64,000 nt of DNA from an uncultured Clostridia bacterium. Its GTDB lineage: Bacteria; Bacillota; Clostridia; TANB77; CAG-508. The notes under the pieces were generated by a model, which worked only from the letters and a program-made list of their open reading frames with translations, was not told the origin of the DNA and ran no database searches. Position 1 is the stretch's first letter. Each line of letters opens with the position of its first letter. The translations under genes were made by a program, and so were the position numbers. The DNA lies in contig CAKPSX010000001.1 in assembly GCA_934184665.1 (NCBI GenBank), positions 1-64,000 of the forward strand, given 5' to 3'. Shown one piece after another: positions 35,501 to 44,845 of this stretch.

Positions 35501-36970
35501 GAATTATCAAAAGGAGAAACAAAAGTAAATACAGAATTAAAAGAAGGCGAAAGCTCAACAATAAATGCAAGAGACTATAAATCTACAATAATAACAGATA
35601 ATGCAATAAGTTCAGTAATGAGAAAAAATAATGATAATAATCAAGAGCAAATTACACAAAAAGATTTACAATGGCATTTAACAAAATCAGGAAATACATC
35701 AATAGCAGTAGATGATATAGATGATTTACAATGGTATTTCCGTAATGATAATAATGAACTTGTAAAAATAGATGTAAACTCATTAAAGGAAGGCTCTTAT
35801 GATGTAAATGCAAGATTGCAGATATCATCATTAATGAATGGAAACTTTAATAAAGGTGTAAATGTATCATCATACAGTTTACCATTTAAAGTTCAACTAG
35901 AATATACAGCTGATCAAGAAAGTAATGTAGGAGAAGATGGAGGAAACTTTGATTACAACTGGGATAAATTCAACTTTGGTATTGCAGAAAGAGCAAGAGA
36001 AGACATATATGTTGATAAAACAATAAAAAATCTAAAAATAACATTAGCAAATGGTCAAGTATTAACAGAAGGTAACCCATATACAGATAGTATGGATTAT
36101 GTAAGAGCACTTGGTTCAAAAGATGTAATTAATAGTAGAGAAGATTTCAACAAAGCATTTACAAAACAAAGAGAAATCTTTATGGAAATGGATACAGAAT
36201 TAATCCAAGGTGCAACACTAGAATTATTATATGAAATAACAGTAACAAATAATAGTGAAGTAGACTATGAATATGACAGAAGTGTAATTGGTGGAGAAGG
36301 AGCAAATTATGAAAAATATTACTACTATGGTGAAGCTAAAACAAACCCAATAAAACAATCTGTAGAATATTTAGTAGACTATGTTGACCCAGACTTAGTA
36401 TGTGAAGCTGGTACAGGTACAGCAAATGCAAACTGGCAAAAAATAGAGGCTAAGACATTATATGATGCAGGTAATATTTCGAAAGAAGTTTATGAAGGAA
36501 AGAAAAACGATGAAGGCAAAGTACTAGATCAAATGAAAGGTGTAGTAGATGGAAAATATACAATACTTGTAACAAATGCATTCAAAAACTTAGCAGCAGG
36601 AGAATCACATTCAGAAACATTATATGCAAGTAAATTGCTAGCAACACAATCAGCAGAACATGTATATGAAAACCATACAGAAATAATCCAATTAAATGGT
36701 AGAATGGCAAGAACAATAGATGGAACAAACAACGGAAAACAAATTGCTAAAACATATATACCAGGAAATTATATGCCAAGCACAAAAGCGAGAGCAGCAG
36801 AAGAAACATCATTAACAAGATTACATGAACAAGATGATGATGCAATAACAGTAAGAATAACACCACCAACAGGTCTAGAAAACAATGCAATTATATATAT
36901 ATCAGTAGGAGTAATAGTATTAGTACTACTAGCAGGTGGAATATACTTCATAAAAAGAAAAACAGTATAA
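32597..36970 (+). CDS. Giant surface protein B2, paralogue of B1, GTG start
   Basis: 1457 residues from GTG 32597. AAAGGGGTG ends 6 nt upstream; earlier in-frame ATGs overlap A2 and lack a ribosome site. The signal peptide ends near 30 (CQATA). The thioester-type N-terminal domain has Cys in NVYCARQD and the Gln-bearing pattern WYFLGTQNEW. One SpaA-like module begins near 227, where B1 has two. SdrD_B-like modules lie near 365 and 853. A Cys/His-rich patch, GCIRHHYVSCSKHGSHHVC, is in the middle. TPPTG (about 1422), a helix and the KRK tail close the protein. It shares long identical stretches with B1 near the C-terminus. Confidence 0.85.
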   Translation: MSKLKKIFFILMMTLLIVLLKNSTCQATAQEVLGLKENAVGKTVYTGGSELYNRWGNFENVYCARQDKTLNDGQNYNCQVVYYIELKGNEANFCNRTNPTLRPATGSGTDYRWGQLANILALGKNKGYRTSAGCTDTQYGLWYFLGTQNEWIKEKFGASWMIQSSYFTHARWQTTVKLGKSYSDKCANLAKNNSGYKGTVRIYWLEAKNQSVNQSLMIVELEDSKESEMILIDKQDSNDKSYLGGVSFKVKNDASGMYIKKADVVDEKNSDRYVYEVKDPSTSNTEYWTSDISQAMTFTTGTEKNYKGIQIKGIPSGTYTAIETSNPHSGYEGSINKTFSISSTSYEDYTNSNILYNTKQEQGSGNVKISGTVWEDIASNKENDGKGNSKKDSGEKGIEGVKVYWKSADGSIIASTTTGSDGSYTMRTNIDLGFCRWYIDQAAYNRINNSYVEFAYNGLTYTTVAYASNGDADTSKVIENSSSRTSLDNSFSQISNKGVSTNGSRLEYTYSSNPEVGSTRIATLSSPTSMSDFTVTADTKNVLSKYKFLQTYPALDTQERSGCIRHHYVSCSKHGSHHVCDEYGSKTVSWEISNVNCGLYKREQPDLAIGTDIEKVDVIMKGQQYTYKYGQRGLPDGSYKYDKVSFSDRNTEKYNRPVNPSDIAYINKDGNNPDDLQVYVTYNVRVQNQSRNLMAEVQEIVNYYDANYSLFDGNWRDVSKNGDRYNSNGFKAAYNQQLQGVKLAPGEESETISLTLKVNNDVVKELIQKDRLFKNVSEIYMYSSYYGSNALCAEYQTASEKGRTGKQYAGIDKDSAPGNAEIKISNNTLDISTFEDDTGIAPTFMLIKADNYKQISGTVYEDSTTVNDNKRLGDGQNNGEKGVANVRVDLLKVNDDGSTQLADLYYIENGEAKTKQATTYTDANGHYEFGNNAKEGEDSGVVVDNYIVKYTYGNNTESTVKYGDTEEKELSKGETKVNTELKEGESSTINARDYKSTIITDNAISSVMRKNNDNNQEQITQKDLQWHLTKSGNTSIAVDDIDDLQWYFRNDNNELVKIDVNSLKEGSYDVNARLQISSLMNGNFNKGVNVSSYSLPFKVQLEYTADQESNVGEDGGNFDYNWDKFNFGIAERAREDIYVDKTIKNLKITLANGQVLTEGNPYTDSMDYVRALGSKDVINSREDFNKAFTKQREIFMEMDTELIQGATLELLYEITVTNNSEVDYEYDRSVIGGEGANYEKYYYYGEAKTNPIKQSVEYLVDYVDPDLVCEAGTGTANANWQKIEAKTLYDAGNISKEVYEGKKNDEGKVLDQMKGVVDGKYTILVTNAFKNLAAGESHSETLYASKLLATQSAEHVYENHTEIIQLNGRMARTIDGTNNGKQIAKTYIPGNYMPSTKARAAEETSLTRLHEQDDDAITVRITPPTGLENNAIIYISVGVIVLVLLAGGIYFIKRKTV

Positions 36971-37023
36971 GCAAAACTAAAACAATATAATTAAAATAAA
37001 TCATCAGAAAATACAAAAGCAAT

Positions 37024-37055
37024 AAAAGACCACGGATTCCTCCGTGGCCTTTTTG
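37024..37055 (+). terminator. Terminator of the surface-protein locus
   Basis: CCACGGA/TCCGTGG stem with loop TTCC and a T-run, 50 nt after B2. Confidence 0.85.
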
Positions 37056-37121
37056 CTAAATGTTGATTAATACAAAAAATAACTTACAAACTATAAAGTT
37101 TGCAAGTTGCTATAATAAATA

Positions 37122-37197
37122 TGGTGCACCATAGAGGAGTCGAACCTCCGACCATTTGATTAAGAGTCAACTGCTCTACCAACTGAGCTAATGGTGC
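37122..37197 (-). tRNA. tRNA-Lys (anticodon CTT), CCA encoded
   Basis: Read on -, acceptor GCACCAT with ATGGTGC, anticodon loop CTCTTAA between TTGA and TCAA, and T-arm GAGGTTCGACTCC. Genomic CCA. A second lysine tRNA in the window, complementing the TTT one. Confidence 0.95.
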
Positions 37198-37219
37198 ATA
37201 TCTGAATTTCACTTTTATA

Positions 37220-37248
37220 ATTATAGTATTTTTTTCCAAAATTGTCAA
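37220..37248 (-). promoter_or_regulatory. tRNA-Lys(CTT) promoter
   Basis: Read on -, TTGACA (37248-37243), 17 nt, TATAAT (37225-37220): exact consensus. Confidence 0.85.
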
Positions 37249-37316
37249 GAGAACTAGAACAAATAAGAAAAATTAAATTAACAAAATATTTTTTTATACT
37301 TTGTCAACAGTCCGTA

Positions 37317-37344
37317 AAAAAGTGTGCATTTGCACACTTTTTTG
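37317..37344. terminator. Hairpin terminator beyond the capA-like gene
   Basis: AAAAAAGTGTGC and GCACACTTTTTT arms with loop ATTT, usable in both directions. Confidence 0.85.
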
Positions 37345-37357
37345 TTATAAGAGTATT

Positions 37358-38599
37358 TTATTTTAATTCCCAATCATCACCCATAGTCTTCTTAATTTTA
37401 GTAAGTTCAGTTTTTAATGTAGAATAAGTAGATGCTCCGATTGATTTATCACTTCCAGAATCATAATTAGAAATAGTTTCTTCAATATCTAAAATGCGAT
37501 ATTTATGAGTTTTTTTAGAAGTATCTTTATACATATATATTGGAATATATGAAACAGATTCTATATTAGTTTTGCCAGTTGTTCCACTTTTAGTGAATTT
37601 CATATCAAGAATAACCGAATTTCTTGTATTTGCCTGGGTTTGGCCTGACATAAAATTACCTAATGAGTAAATTACAAAACAGTTTTTGGTTGTTCCATCT
37701 TCAAGAGTTACAGTTTTCTTTTTCATAGGTTGCAAAACATGAGGATGGCTACCTAAAATAACATCAACACCATTATTAAATAAGAAATCAGCAAGCTCTT
37801 CTTGCTCGGTATTTTGCTTAGTTTGATATTCTATTCCCCAATGCATGCTTGCACATATTAAATCAGGTGATTGCTCTTTTGCAAGCGATATTTGTTTGGA
37901 AATAAAATCTTTATCTATTAAATTAACACTATATGGCTTATCTTTTGGAATTGCTATACCATTTGTTCCGTAAGTAAATGATAAAAATGCAATTTTAACA
38001 CCTTTAACATCTTTGACCAAGATTGTGTTTTGAGCTTCTTCTGAACTGTATGTACCCATATGAGAAATACCTGCATCATCTAAGTATTTTAATGTGCTTG
38101 TAAGCCCTTTGTAACCTGTGTCCATACAATGATTATTTGCAGTAGAAACCACATCAATACCAAGATTTTTTAAATCAGTGGCTAATTGTTCTGGTGTATT
38201 GAATGTGGGATAATTACTATATCTTCTTTCTTTACCAGCAAATGTTGTTTCAAGATTTCCTATAGCGATATCAGCAGAACTGATATAAGACTTTATATCT
38301 TCAAAAACATAAGAAAAATCATAGGTGTCTTTTGAAGAAATATATGCATCATTATATTGTGAATTATGGCACATTATATCACCAATAACACTCATCGAAA
38401 AATTTATATCTTTTGATACTTCTTTTTTAGGTTCTTCAATATTATCAGCTTCTTGGGAAACATTGTCAGATACGGTTGGAACAGTATTGCCGTTTTTATT
38501 AAAATTGTTTAAAATCACAAATATGGCAATACATATAAGAATTAATAATGTAACTGAAAGACAGAATTTCGGTTTATTTACAATCTTCATTTTTTTCAT
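37358..38599 (-). CDS. CapA-like protein (PGA_cap metallophosphatase fold)
   Basis: 413 residues from the ATG at 38599 (AGAAAGGA upstream). An N-terminal membrane helix or uncleaved signal (about 10-32) is followed by a short Glu/Lys linker. A metallophosphoesterase-like domain comes next: SVIGDIMCHNSQ, IGNLETTFAG, TANNHCMDTGYKG, GSHPHVLQPM and SLGNFMSGQ, with the His/Asp/Asn pattern of the PGA_cap family. CapA takes part in poly-gamma-glutamate capsule synthesis or export in Bacillus, but many single homologues have no known polymer. No capB/capC neighbours are present, so capsule synthesis cannot be claimed. It is a probable single-gene transcript with its own terminator. Confidence 0.88.
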   Translation of the reverse strand: MKKMKIVNKPKFCLSVTLLILICIAIFVILNNFNKNGNTVPTVSDNVSQEADNIEEPKKEVSKDINFSMSVIGDIMCHNSQYNDAYISSKDTYDFSYVFEDIKSYISSADIAIGNLETTFAGKERRYSNYPTFNTPEQLATDLKNLGIDVVSTANNHCMDTGYKGLTSTLKYLDDAGISHMGTYSSEEAQNTILVKDVKGVKIAFLSFTYGTNGIAIPKDKPYSVNLIDKDFISKQISLAKEQSPDLICASMHWGIEYQTKQNTEQEELADFLFNNGVDVILGSHPHVLQPMKKKTVTLEDGTTKNCFVIYSLGNFMSGQTQANTRNSVILDMKFTKSGTTGKTNIESVSYIPIYMYKDTSKKTHKYRILDIEETISNYDSGSDKSIGASTYSTLKTELTKIKKTMGDDWELK

Positions 38600-38693
38600 A
38601 TTAATATAAATCCTTTCTAAAATAAACAAATATTAAATATAAGATACCATACTTCAACAGAAAAATCAATAAAAGTTCAAAGAATTTAGGCAC

Positions 38694-38722
38694 TTGTAAA
38701 AACAGGAAAAATGTGGTATAGT
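38694..38722 (+). promoter_or_regulatory. Promoter of the ABC-F gene
   Basis: TTGTAA (38694-38699), 17 nt, TATAGT (38717-38722). Confidence 0.7.
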
Positions 38723-38788
38723 ATATAAGGAATAAACAGGAGATTTTATTTGTTCATTTCGATTAAGAAGATGTATAAGGAGGAAATC

Positions 38789-40369
38789 ATGTTAACAACA
38801 AATGGAGTAACAGTCAGATTTGGAAAAAGAGTGTTATTTGAAGATGTAAATATAAAGTTTGGTAAAGGAAATTGCTATGGAATAATAGGAGCAAATGGTG
38901 CAGGAAAATCAACATTTTTAAAAGTTTTATCAGGAGAAATAGAACCAAGCAAAGGTGATGTATCATTAGAAAAAGGCGAAAGATTATCTGTATTGAAACA
39001 AGACCACTTTGCATTTGAGGAGTATTCAGTAATAGATACAGTAATGATGGGAAATAAAGAGTTATATGATATCATGAAAGAAAAAGAAGCAATCTACATG
39101 AAACCAGATTTTTCAGAAGAAGATGGAATGAAAGCAGCAAAACTTGAAGAAAGGTTTGCTGAATTAGATGGCTGGAATGCTGAATCAGATGCATCAATTT
39201 TATTAAATGATTTAGGAATAATCCCAGAAAATCATTATAAATTAATGAGTGAAATTGAACCAAGAGAAAAGGTAAAAGTATTGTTAGCACAAGCCTTATT
39301 TGGAAATCCAGATGTACTACTATTAGATGAGCCTACAAATGACTTGGATTTAAAAAGTATAAATTGGCTACAAGAATTTTTAATAAATTTCGAAAATACT
39401 GTAATTGTAGTATCACATGATAGATATTTCTTAAATAAAGTATGTACACATATAGCAGATGTTGATTTTGGAAAAATAAAAGTATATCCAGGTAATTATG
39501 ATTTCTGGTATGAATCAAGCCAATTAGCATTAAAGCAAATGAAAGAACAAAATAAGAAAAAAGAAGAAAAAATCAAAGAATTGCAAGATTTTATTGCAAG
39601 ATTTAGTGCAAATGCTTCAAAATCAAAACAAGCAACATCAAGAAAGAAAACTCTTGAAAAAATAGAACTTGATGAAATAAAACCATCAAATAGAAAATAT
39701 CCTTATGTAGATTTTAAACCAGATAGAGAACCTGGAAAAGAGATATTACAAGTTAAAAACATTTCAAAAACAATAAATGGTGAAAAAATATTAGATAATA
39801 TTAGCTTTACAGTAAAAGCAGGTGATAAAATTGCATTTTTAGCAGATAATGAAAATGCTAAAACAGTACTATTCCAAATAATTGCTGGAGAAATGGAACC
39901 AGATGAAGGAGAACTTATTTGGGGTACAACAATAACAAAATCATATTTCCCTAAGGATAACAATTATTTATTTGATGTTGATGAAAACATTACAGAATGG
40001 CTTAGAAAATACTCAAAAGACCCAGATGAAACTTTTGTTAGGGGTTTCTTAGGTAGAATGTTGTTCTCAGGTGATGAGGCTCTTAAACAAGCAAAAGTAC
40101 TTTCAGGTGGTGAAAAGGTAAGATGCGTACTTGCTAAAATGATGCTTTCAGGTGCAAACTTCCTAATTTTTGATGAGCCTACTAATCACTTAGATATGGA
40201 AAGTATAACATCTGTAAATGATGGAATGAGTAAATTTAAAGGGAATATATTATTTACTTCACATGACCATCAATTAACACAGACTGTTGCAAATAGAATT
40301 ATAGATATAAAAAATGATAAAATAATAGACAGAGAAATAACATATAATGAATATTTAGGAATAGAATAA
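38789..40369 (+). CDS. ABC-F family ATPase (YbiT/YkpA type)
   Basis: 526 residues from ATG 38789, with AAGGAGG about 5 nt upstream, preferred over the in-frame TTG 38750. It has two ABC domains and no membrane part. Domain 1 has Walker A GANGAGKST, signature-position MSEIEPREKVKV and Walker B VLLLDEPTNDLD. The linker is charged (KEQNKKKEEKIKELQDF). Domain 2 has a degenerate Walker A (ADNENAKTVL), signature LSGGEKVRC and FLIFDEPTNHLD. ABC-F proteins bind the ribosomal E site and relieve stalling or, in some members, protect against antibiotics. The altered Walker A and signature are usual for the YbiT/YkpA branch. A terminator follows. Confidence 0.9.
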   Translation: MLTTNGVTVRFGKRVLFEDVNIKFGKGNCYGIIGANGAGKSTFLKVLSGEIEPSKGDVSLEKGERLSVLKQDHFAFEEYSVIDTVMMGNKELYDIMKEKEAIYMKPDFSEEDGMKAAKLEERFAELDGWNAESDASILLNDLGIIPENHYKLMSEIEPREKVKVLLAQALFGNPDVLLLDEPTNDLDLKSINWLQEFLINFENTVIVVSHDRYFLNKVCTHIADVDFGKIKVYPGNYDFWYESSQLALKQMKEQNKKKEEKIKELQDFIARFSANASKSKQATSRKKTLEKIELDEIKPSNRKYPYVDFKPDREPGKEILQVKNISKTINGEKILDNISFTVKAGDKIAFLADNENAKTVLFQIIAGEMEPDEGELIWGTTITKSYFPKDNNYLFDVDENITEWLRKYSKDPDETFVRGFLGRMLFSGDEALKQAKVLSGGEKVRCVLAKMMLSGANFLIFDEPTNHLDMESITSVNDGMSKFKGNILFTSHDHQLTQTVANRIIDIKNDKIIDREITYNEYLGIE

Positions 40370-40374
40370 ATCTT

Positions 40375-40401
40375 AGGGCAGGCGTGTGTCTGTCCTTTTT
40401 T
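40375..40401 (+). terminator. Terminator after the ABC-F gene
   Basis: AGGGCAG/CTGTCCT stem, loop GCGTGTGT, then six T. Confidence 0.85.
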
Positions 40402-40492
40402 CAATTAAATGTGAAAATTGTGTGAATACTATTTACAAAAAAAAGCTGAAATGTTAATATATGTTAAGAAGTAAAAATGAGGAGGAAAAATC

Positions 40493-41551
40493 GTGATTCA
40501 GATTGAAAACATTACAAAGAAATACGGAGATTTTATAGCAGTAAATAATATAAGCTTTGAAATCGAAGAAGGAGAAATTGTAGGGTTCCTTGGACCAAAT
40601 GGTGCTGGTAAAAGTACAACAATGAATATGATAACAGGTTTTATTGAGCCATCTTCAGGAAGAATATTAGTAGATGGGTATGACATATCTAAAAAGCCTA
40701 AAAAAGCAAAAAGACAGATTGGGTATATGCCAGAGGGAGTGCCATTATACAGTGATTTAACTGTAAAAGAGTTTGTTACATATATGGCCGAATTAAAAGG
40801 CGTAAATAAAAAAGAAAGAAAAGAAAAAGTTCAAAAAGTTTTAGGAGAAATTGGATTAACAAATGTCCAAAATAAGCTAACAAAAAACTTGTCAAAGGGA
40901 TATAAACAAAGAGTAAGCATGGCAGGAGCTTTAATTGGAGATCCAAAAGTTATAATACTTGATGAACCTACAGTAGGACTTGACCCAAAACAAGTAACAG
41001 AAATAAGAGCATTAATAAAAGAGCTAGGGAAAGACCGTACTATAATATTAAGTTCACATATACTATCAGAAGTAAGTCAGATATGTAATAGAGTAATAAT
41101 AATTAATAGAGGAGAAATTGTCGCAATAGACACTCCAGATAATCTTGAGAAAAAAGTTGAAAGAGATAACTCAGTTTATGTTACAGTTGAAGATAAAGAT
41201 AATAAAATGGAAAATATCAAAGAAAAATTAACAGATGTAAAAGAAATCAATTTGGTTGAAGAAAATGAAGATAATACCAAAAAATATATGATTACTGCAA
41301 ACAAAGATGTAGATTTAAGAAAGCAAATATTTGAAGTATTTGCTAAAGAAGGAATAACAATATTTGAAATGAAAAAAGTTGATGCTACACTTGAAGATGC
41401 ATTTATGCAATTAATAAATACATTACCTGAAGGAAATCAAGAAAATAAAGAAGAGCAAAATAAATCAAAAGATAAAGATGAGGGTAAAAAAGAAAAGAAA
41501 AATAAGAATAAAAAACAAAAAGAACCTAAAAAAGAAGGAGGGAAAGAATAA
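40493..41551 (+). CDS. ABC transporter ATPase, Gld-type
   Basis: 352 residues, GTG start with GAGGAGG (40479-40485) 7 nt upstream. Walker A GPNGAGKST, signature LSKGYKQRV, Walker B VIILDEPTVGLD and the switch His in SSHIL are all present. The ATPase domain is followed by a regulatory part and a Lys/Glu-rich tail of about 45 residues. It resembles GldA-type ATPases. It heads a three-gene operon (ATPase, ABC-2 permease, auxiliary protein) and overlaps the permease start by 1 nt. The exported substrate is unknown, and gliding is not implied in Firmicutes. Confidence 0.92.
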   Translation: MIQIENITKKYGDFIAVNNISFEIEEGEIVGFLGPNGAGKSTTMNMITGFIEPSSGRILVDGYDISKKPKKAKRQIGYMPEGVPLYSDLTVKEFVTYMAELKGVNKKERKEKVQKVLGEIGLTNVQNKLTKNLSKGYKQRVSMAGALIGDPKVIILDEPTVGLDPKQVTEIRALIKELGKDRTIILSSHILSEVSQICNRVIIINRGEIVAIDTPDNLEKKVERDNSVYVTVEDKDNKMENIKEKLTDVKEINLVEENEDNTKKYMITANKDVDLRKQIFEVFAKEGITIFEMKKVDATLEDAFMQLINTLPEGNQENKEEQNKSKDKDEGKKEKKNKNKKQKEPKKEGGKE

Positions 41552-42234
41552 TGTGGGCAGTATTTAAAAAAGAGTTTAAAAGTTACTTTTTATCTCCAAT
41601 AGGTTATGTAGTAATAGGTATATTTTTACTTGTATTTAGTGTATTCTTTTATATAACATCATTACGTAGTGGAAGTGTTGATTTGGGTTCACTATATTAT
41701 TTTACAGCACTTTATGGATTGATAATAATAGCTCCAATATTAACAATGAGAATGTTTGCGGAAGAAAGGAAAACAGGAACAGAACAGCTAATTTTAACAT
41801 CACCTGTAAGTATGACAGGAGTTGTATTTGGCAAATTTTTAGCTGCAATGGCAGTAATATTAATAACATTAGTAGTATCTTTTATGTATTTCTTTATAGT
41901 AAGTCTTTTTGGAGAACCTAATATAATACCTTTATTAGTATATATGGCAGGATTTATACTAGTTGCGGCAGCAGCATTATCAATAGGAATGCTTGCATCA
42001 AGTATTACAGAAAATCAAATAATTGCGGGAATATTAACAATAGCTTTTTTAGTATTGTCATTATTTATACAAACAGATAACGATATATTAACAAATATAA
42101 CATTAATGAGCTTTTATCAAAAATTCCCTCAAGGTGTAATAACATTAAAAGAAATAGTAGGATTAGTATCATTTACAGGGGTATTTATATCATTAACAAT
42201 AATGGTTATGCAAAGAAGAAAATTAGTAAAATAG
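41551..42234 (+). CDS. ABC-2 type permease, GldF-like
   Basis: 227 residues with six hydrophobic segments spread over the length (about 15-40, 50-75, 98-125, 128-150, 155-172, 195-220). It starts MWAVFKKEFKSYFLSPIGYV, and RMFAEERKTGTEQLILTSPV is characteristic of the GldF family of permeases. The start codon shares its A with the stop of the ATPase gene (TAATG), so translation is coupled. It forms the membrane part of the transporter with the ATPase upstream and the GldG-like protein downstream. Confidence 0.9.
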   Translation: MWAVFKKEFKSYFLSPIGYVVIGIFLLVFSVFFYITSLRSGSVDLGSLYYFTALYGLIIIAPILTMRMFAEERKTGTEQLILTSPVSMTGVVFGKFLAAMAVILITLVVSFMYFFIVSLFGEPNIIPLLVYMAGFILVAAAALSIGMLASSITENQIIAGILTIAFLVLSLFIQTDNDILTNITLMSFYQKFPQGVITLKEIVGLVSFTGVFISLTIMVMQRRKLVK

Positions 42235-42250
42235 ACAAGGAGAGCAGAAA

Positions 42251-43687
42251 GTGAAAAAGTTTTTAGAAATCATAAAAAATAAATGGTTAATTAGAGGTAC
42301 AACAACAGTTCTTTTAGTGGCTATAATTATTGCCATATATCTTTTATTGAACTGGGGTGTTAGTAAACTTAACTTAGAAGATATAGACTGTACGGAAAAG
42401 AAATTATATTCTTTATCAGATGAAACAAGGCAAAAATTAAAAGATATTGATAAAGATGTAACAATTCAATTAATAAATATGACTGATAATACTTATGTAA
42501 CAGAATATGTAAAAAAATATGAAAAAGCATGTGATAAAATAAAAGTTGAAGAAATACCAGATTTAACAGCAAGAGTTGATTTAATGACAAAATACGGTAT
42601 GAAAGATTCAGATAGTTTAATTGTTGTAAAAACAGATGAAAAAGAGACAAAACTAACAGAAGATGATTTATATACATTTGATTACACAAACTATCAAGAA
42701 ATTGATACAACAGAAGAATCAATTACAAATGCAATCGTAGAAGTTATAATTAATGAAAAACCAAAAGTATATGTACTATCAGGAAAAAGTTATTATACAA
42801 CAGATCAAATGCTTGAAACTGTTTTAACACAGTTAAAAGGTGACTCTAATGAAGTTGATTATACAGATATTTTAGTTAATGGAAAAATCCCAGATGATTG
42901 TAAATGCTTAGTTATAACAACATTATCAAAAGATTTAACAGAAATAGAAAGAGATCAAATAATAGAGTACATCAAAAAAGGTGGAAAGTTGATGTTATTA
43001 ACATCTCAAAATATTATTGATGAAGAAACACCAAACTTTAATGAGGTTTTAGCTCAATATGGTGTACAATTAAAATATGGCGTTGTATTTGAACAAGATA
43101 CTTCTAATATGTTACAAGGTAACCCAGATTATATTATTTCAAATGCAACAGCAAGTTTTATGAGTAATATAGATATGAATATGAAAGTATGCTTACCAGA
43201 TGCAGGTAGCATAGAGTTTGAGGAATCAGAAAAACTAGAAGAACTTGGTGTAGAATATGAAGTTCTTGCAACAACAAGTGAAAAATCATTTTTAAGAACA
43301 AACTTAAACTTAACTTCAGCTAAGAAAACAGAACAAGATGGTAATGACCAATCATATATATTAGGGGCTTTAGCAACTAAGAAAATTTCAGATGATGTAA
43401 AATCAGAAATGATAATATTCTCAAGCGAGATATTTGCATCAGATGCGCAAACAGCTGCGGGTTTAAGAGTTGTAGACTTATACAATAATAAAGATGTAAT
43501 AATAAATTCAATTTCACATTTAACTGAAAGAACAGATACAATTACAATAAGAAAAACAGGAGAAGAAGAACCATATACAGTAACAGTTCAACAACACACA
43601 ATAATAAGTACTATTATATTTATAATACCATTAATAATTATTATTGCTGGTGTAATTGTATGGGTAATTAGAAAAAGAAAAAAATAA
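42251..43687 (+). CDS. GldG-like ABC auxiliary protein
   Basis: 478 residues, GTG start with AAGGAGAG upstream. An N-terminal membrane helix (about 15-38) is followed by a large external domain and a second helix near the C-terminus (about 452-473). Motifs such as LYSLSDETRQKLKDIDKDV and QIIEYIKKGGKLMLL are typical of the ABC_transp_aux/GldG family. The third gene of the transporter operon; it probably forms the extracytoplasmic part of the complex. Confidence 0.88.
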   Translation: MKKFLEIIKNKWLIRGTTTVLLVAIIIAIYLLLNWGVSKLNLEDIDCTEKKLYSLSDETRQKLKDIDKDVTIQLINMTDNTYVTEYVKKYEKACDKIKVEEIPDLTARVDLMTKYGMKDSDSLIVVKTDEKETKLTEDDLYTFDYTNYQEIDTTEESITNAIVEVIINEKPKVYVLSGKSYYTTDQMLETVLTQLKGDSNEVDYTDILVNGKIPDDCKCLVITTLSKDLTEIERDQIIEYIKKGGKLMLLTSQNIIDEETPNFNEVLAQYGVQLKYGVVFEQDTSNMLQGNPDYIISNATASFMSNIDMNMKVCLPDAGSIEFEESEKLEELGVEYEVLATTSEKSFLRTNLNLTSAKKTEQDGNDQSYILGALATKKISDDVKSEMIIFSSEIFASDAQTAAGLRVVDLYNNKDVIINSISHLTERTDTITIRKTGEEEPYTVTVQQHTIISTIIFIIPLIIIIAGVIVWVIRKRKK

Positions 43688-43707
43688 AATATTACATTAT
43701 TAATAAA

Positions 43708-43752
43708 AAACTTGAAGTATAACTTATATTAGTTATATTTCAAGTTTTTTTG
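43708..43752 (+). terminator. Terminator of the Gld-type operon
   Basis: 16-bp stem 43708-43723 / 43732-43747 with one G-T pair, loop of 8, T-run. Confidence 0.85.
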
Positions 43753-43778
43753 TATAAAATAATATACAAGGTGATGTA

Positions 43779-44798
43779 ATGAAAGAAATATTGTTAATTG
43801 TATTTGTTATAATTGCAGATTTAATAGGAGCAGGTTTTGCTTCTGGTCAAGAGATGTATTCGTTTTTCTTTGCATATGGTACAAAAGGTTTATTAGGACT
43901 TATGGTGATGAGTGTATTAGTCGCAGTTTTAATATATAAAATCTTGAAGTTAATATGTGTAAGAGAAGTAGATACATATGACGAATTTTTGGGCATATTT
44001 ATTAAAAATAAAAAAGCAACAAAAATAATTAATATTATATTAAATGTTTTATTAGTAATAACTTTTTATATAATGATAGCAGGTTTTGGCGCATATTTTG
44101 AACAAGAAGTAGGTATAGCCAAACTTATAGGTAGTACATTTCTAGCAGTTATGTGTCTTATAGTTTTTTTCACTAGTGTTAAAGGTGTGCTAAAAGTGAG
44201 CGAATATCTGGTGCCATTTCTAATAATATGTATAATTGCTATAGGGGTTAAGGCAATGCTTATTTTAGATATAGGAAGTGTTAATATTCCTACATTGAAA
44301 AAAGGTTGGATATTGAGTTCAGTGGTTTATTGTAGTTATAATATTATTCTTTTAGTTCCGATTTTGATATCACTAAGAAAGCAAATAAAAGAACAGAGTA
44401 AAATAAAGTATATAGCTTTAATATCTGGAATTGTTATATTTGTTTTATCTTTATCAATTTATGTTATTTTAGCAAAAGCAAATGTGGATTGGTCTCAAAT
44501 AGAGATGCCAATGGTTTATGCTGTGAGGACACAGTTTCCTGGATTTAGCAATATCTATACATTTATAATATTAGCTTCAATATTTACTACGGCAATAACA
44601 GTTGGAACAGGTATTTTACAAAATGTACGCAAAAATAAAAAAAGTTATACACAGGCAGTGATAATTCTGTGCATAACTAGTATTCTATTTTCTAATATTG
44701 GTTTTTCAAACTTGATAAATTCTGCATATCCACTTTTCGGATATCTTGGAATAGTACAAATAATACTAATATTGTCAAAAAATATTTGCAAAAAATAA
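43779..44798 (+). CDS. YkvI-family membrane transporter
   Basis: 339 residues with about ten membrane segments. The opening IADLIGAGFASGQEMYSFF is the YkvI-family signature and corresponds to the unwound first helix of LeuT-fold (APC-type) transporters. Substrate unknown. A weak GGTG lies before the ATG. It is followed at 47 nt by the DUF5711 gene; whether they share a transcript is unclear. Confidence 0.85.
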   Translation: MKEILLIVFVIIADLIGAGFASGQEMYSFFFAYGTKGLLGLMVMSVLVAVLIYKILKLICVREVDTYDEFLGIFIKNKKATKIINIILNVLLVITFYIMIAGFGAYFEQEVGIAKLIGSTFLAVMCLIVFFTSVKGVLKVSEYLVPFLIICIIAIGVKAMLILDIGSVNIPTLKKGWILSSVVYCSYNIILLVPILISLRKQIKEQSKIKYIALISGIVIFVLSLSIYVILAKANVDWSQIEMPMVYAVRTQFPGFSNIYTFIILASIFTTAITVGTGILQNVRKNKKSYTQAVIILCITSILFSNIGFSNLINSAYPLFGYLGIVQIILILSKNICKK

Positions 44799-44845
44799 TG
44801 CTTATGATATAATAAGGGCAAATATCAAAAGATGAGGAGAAACTA

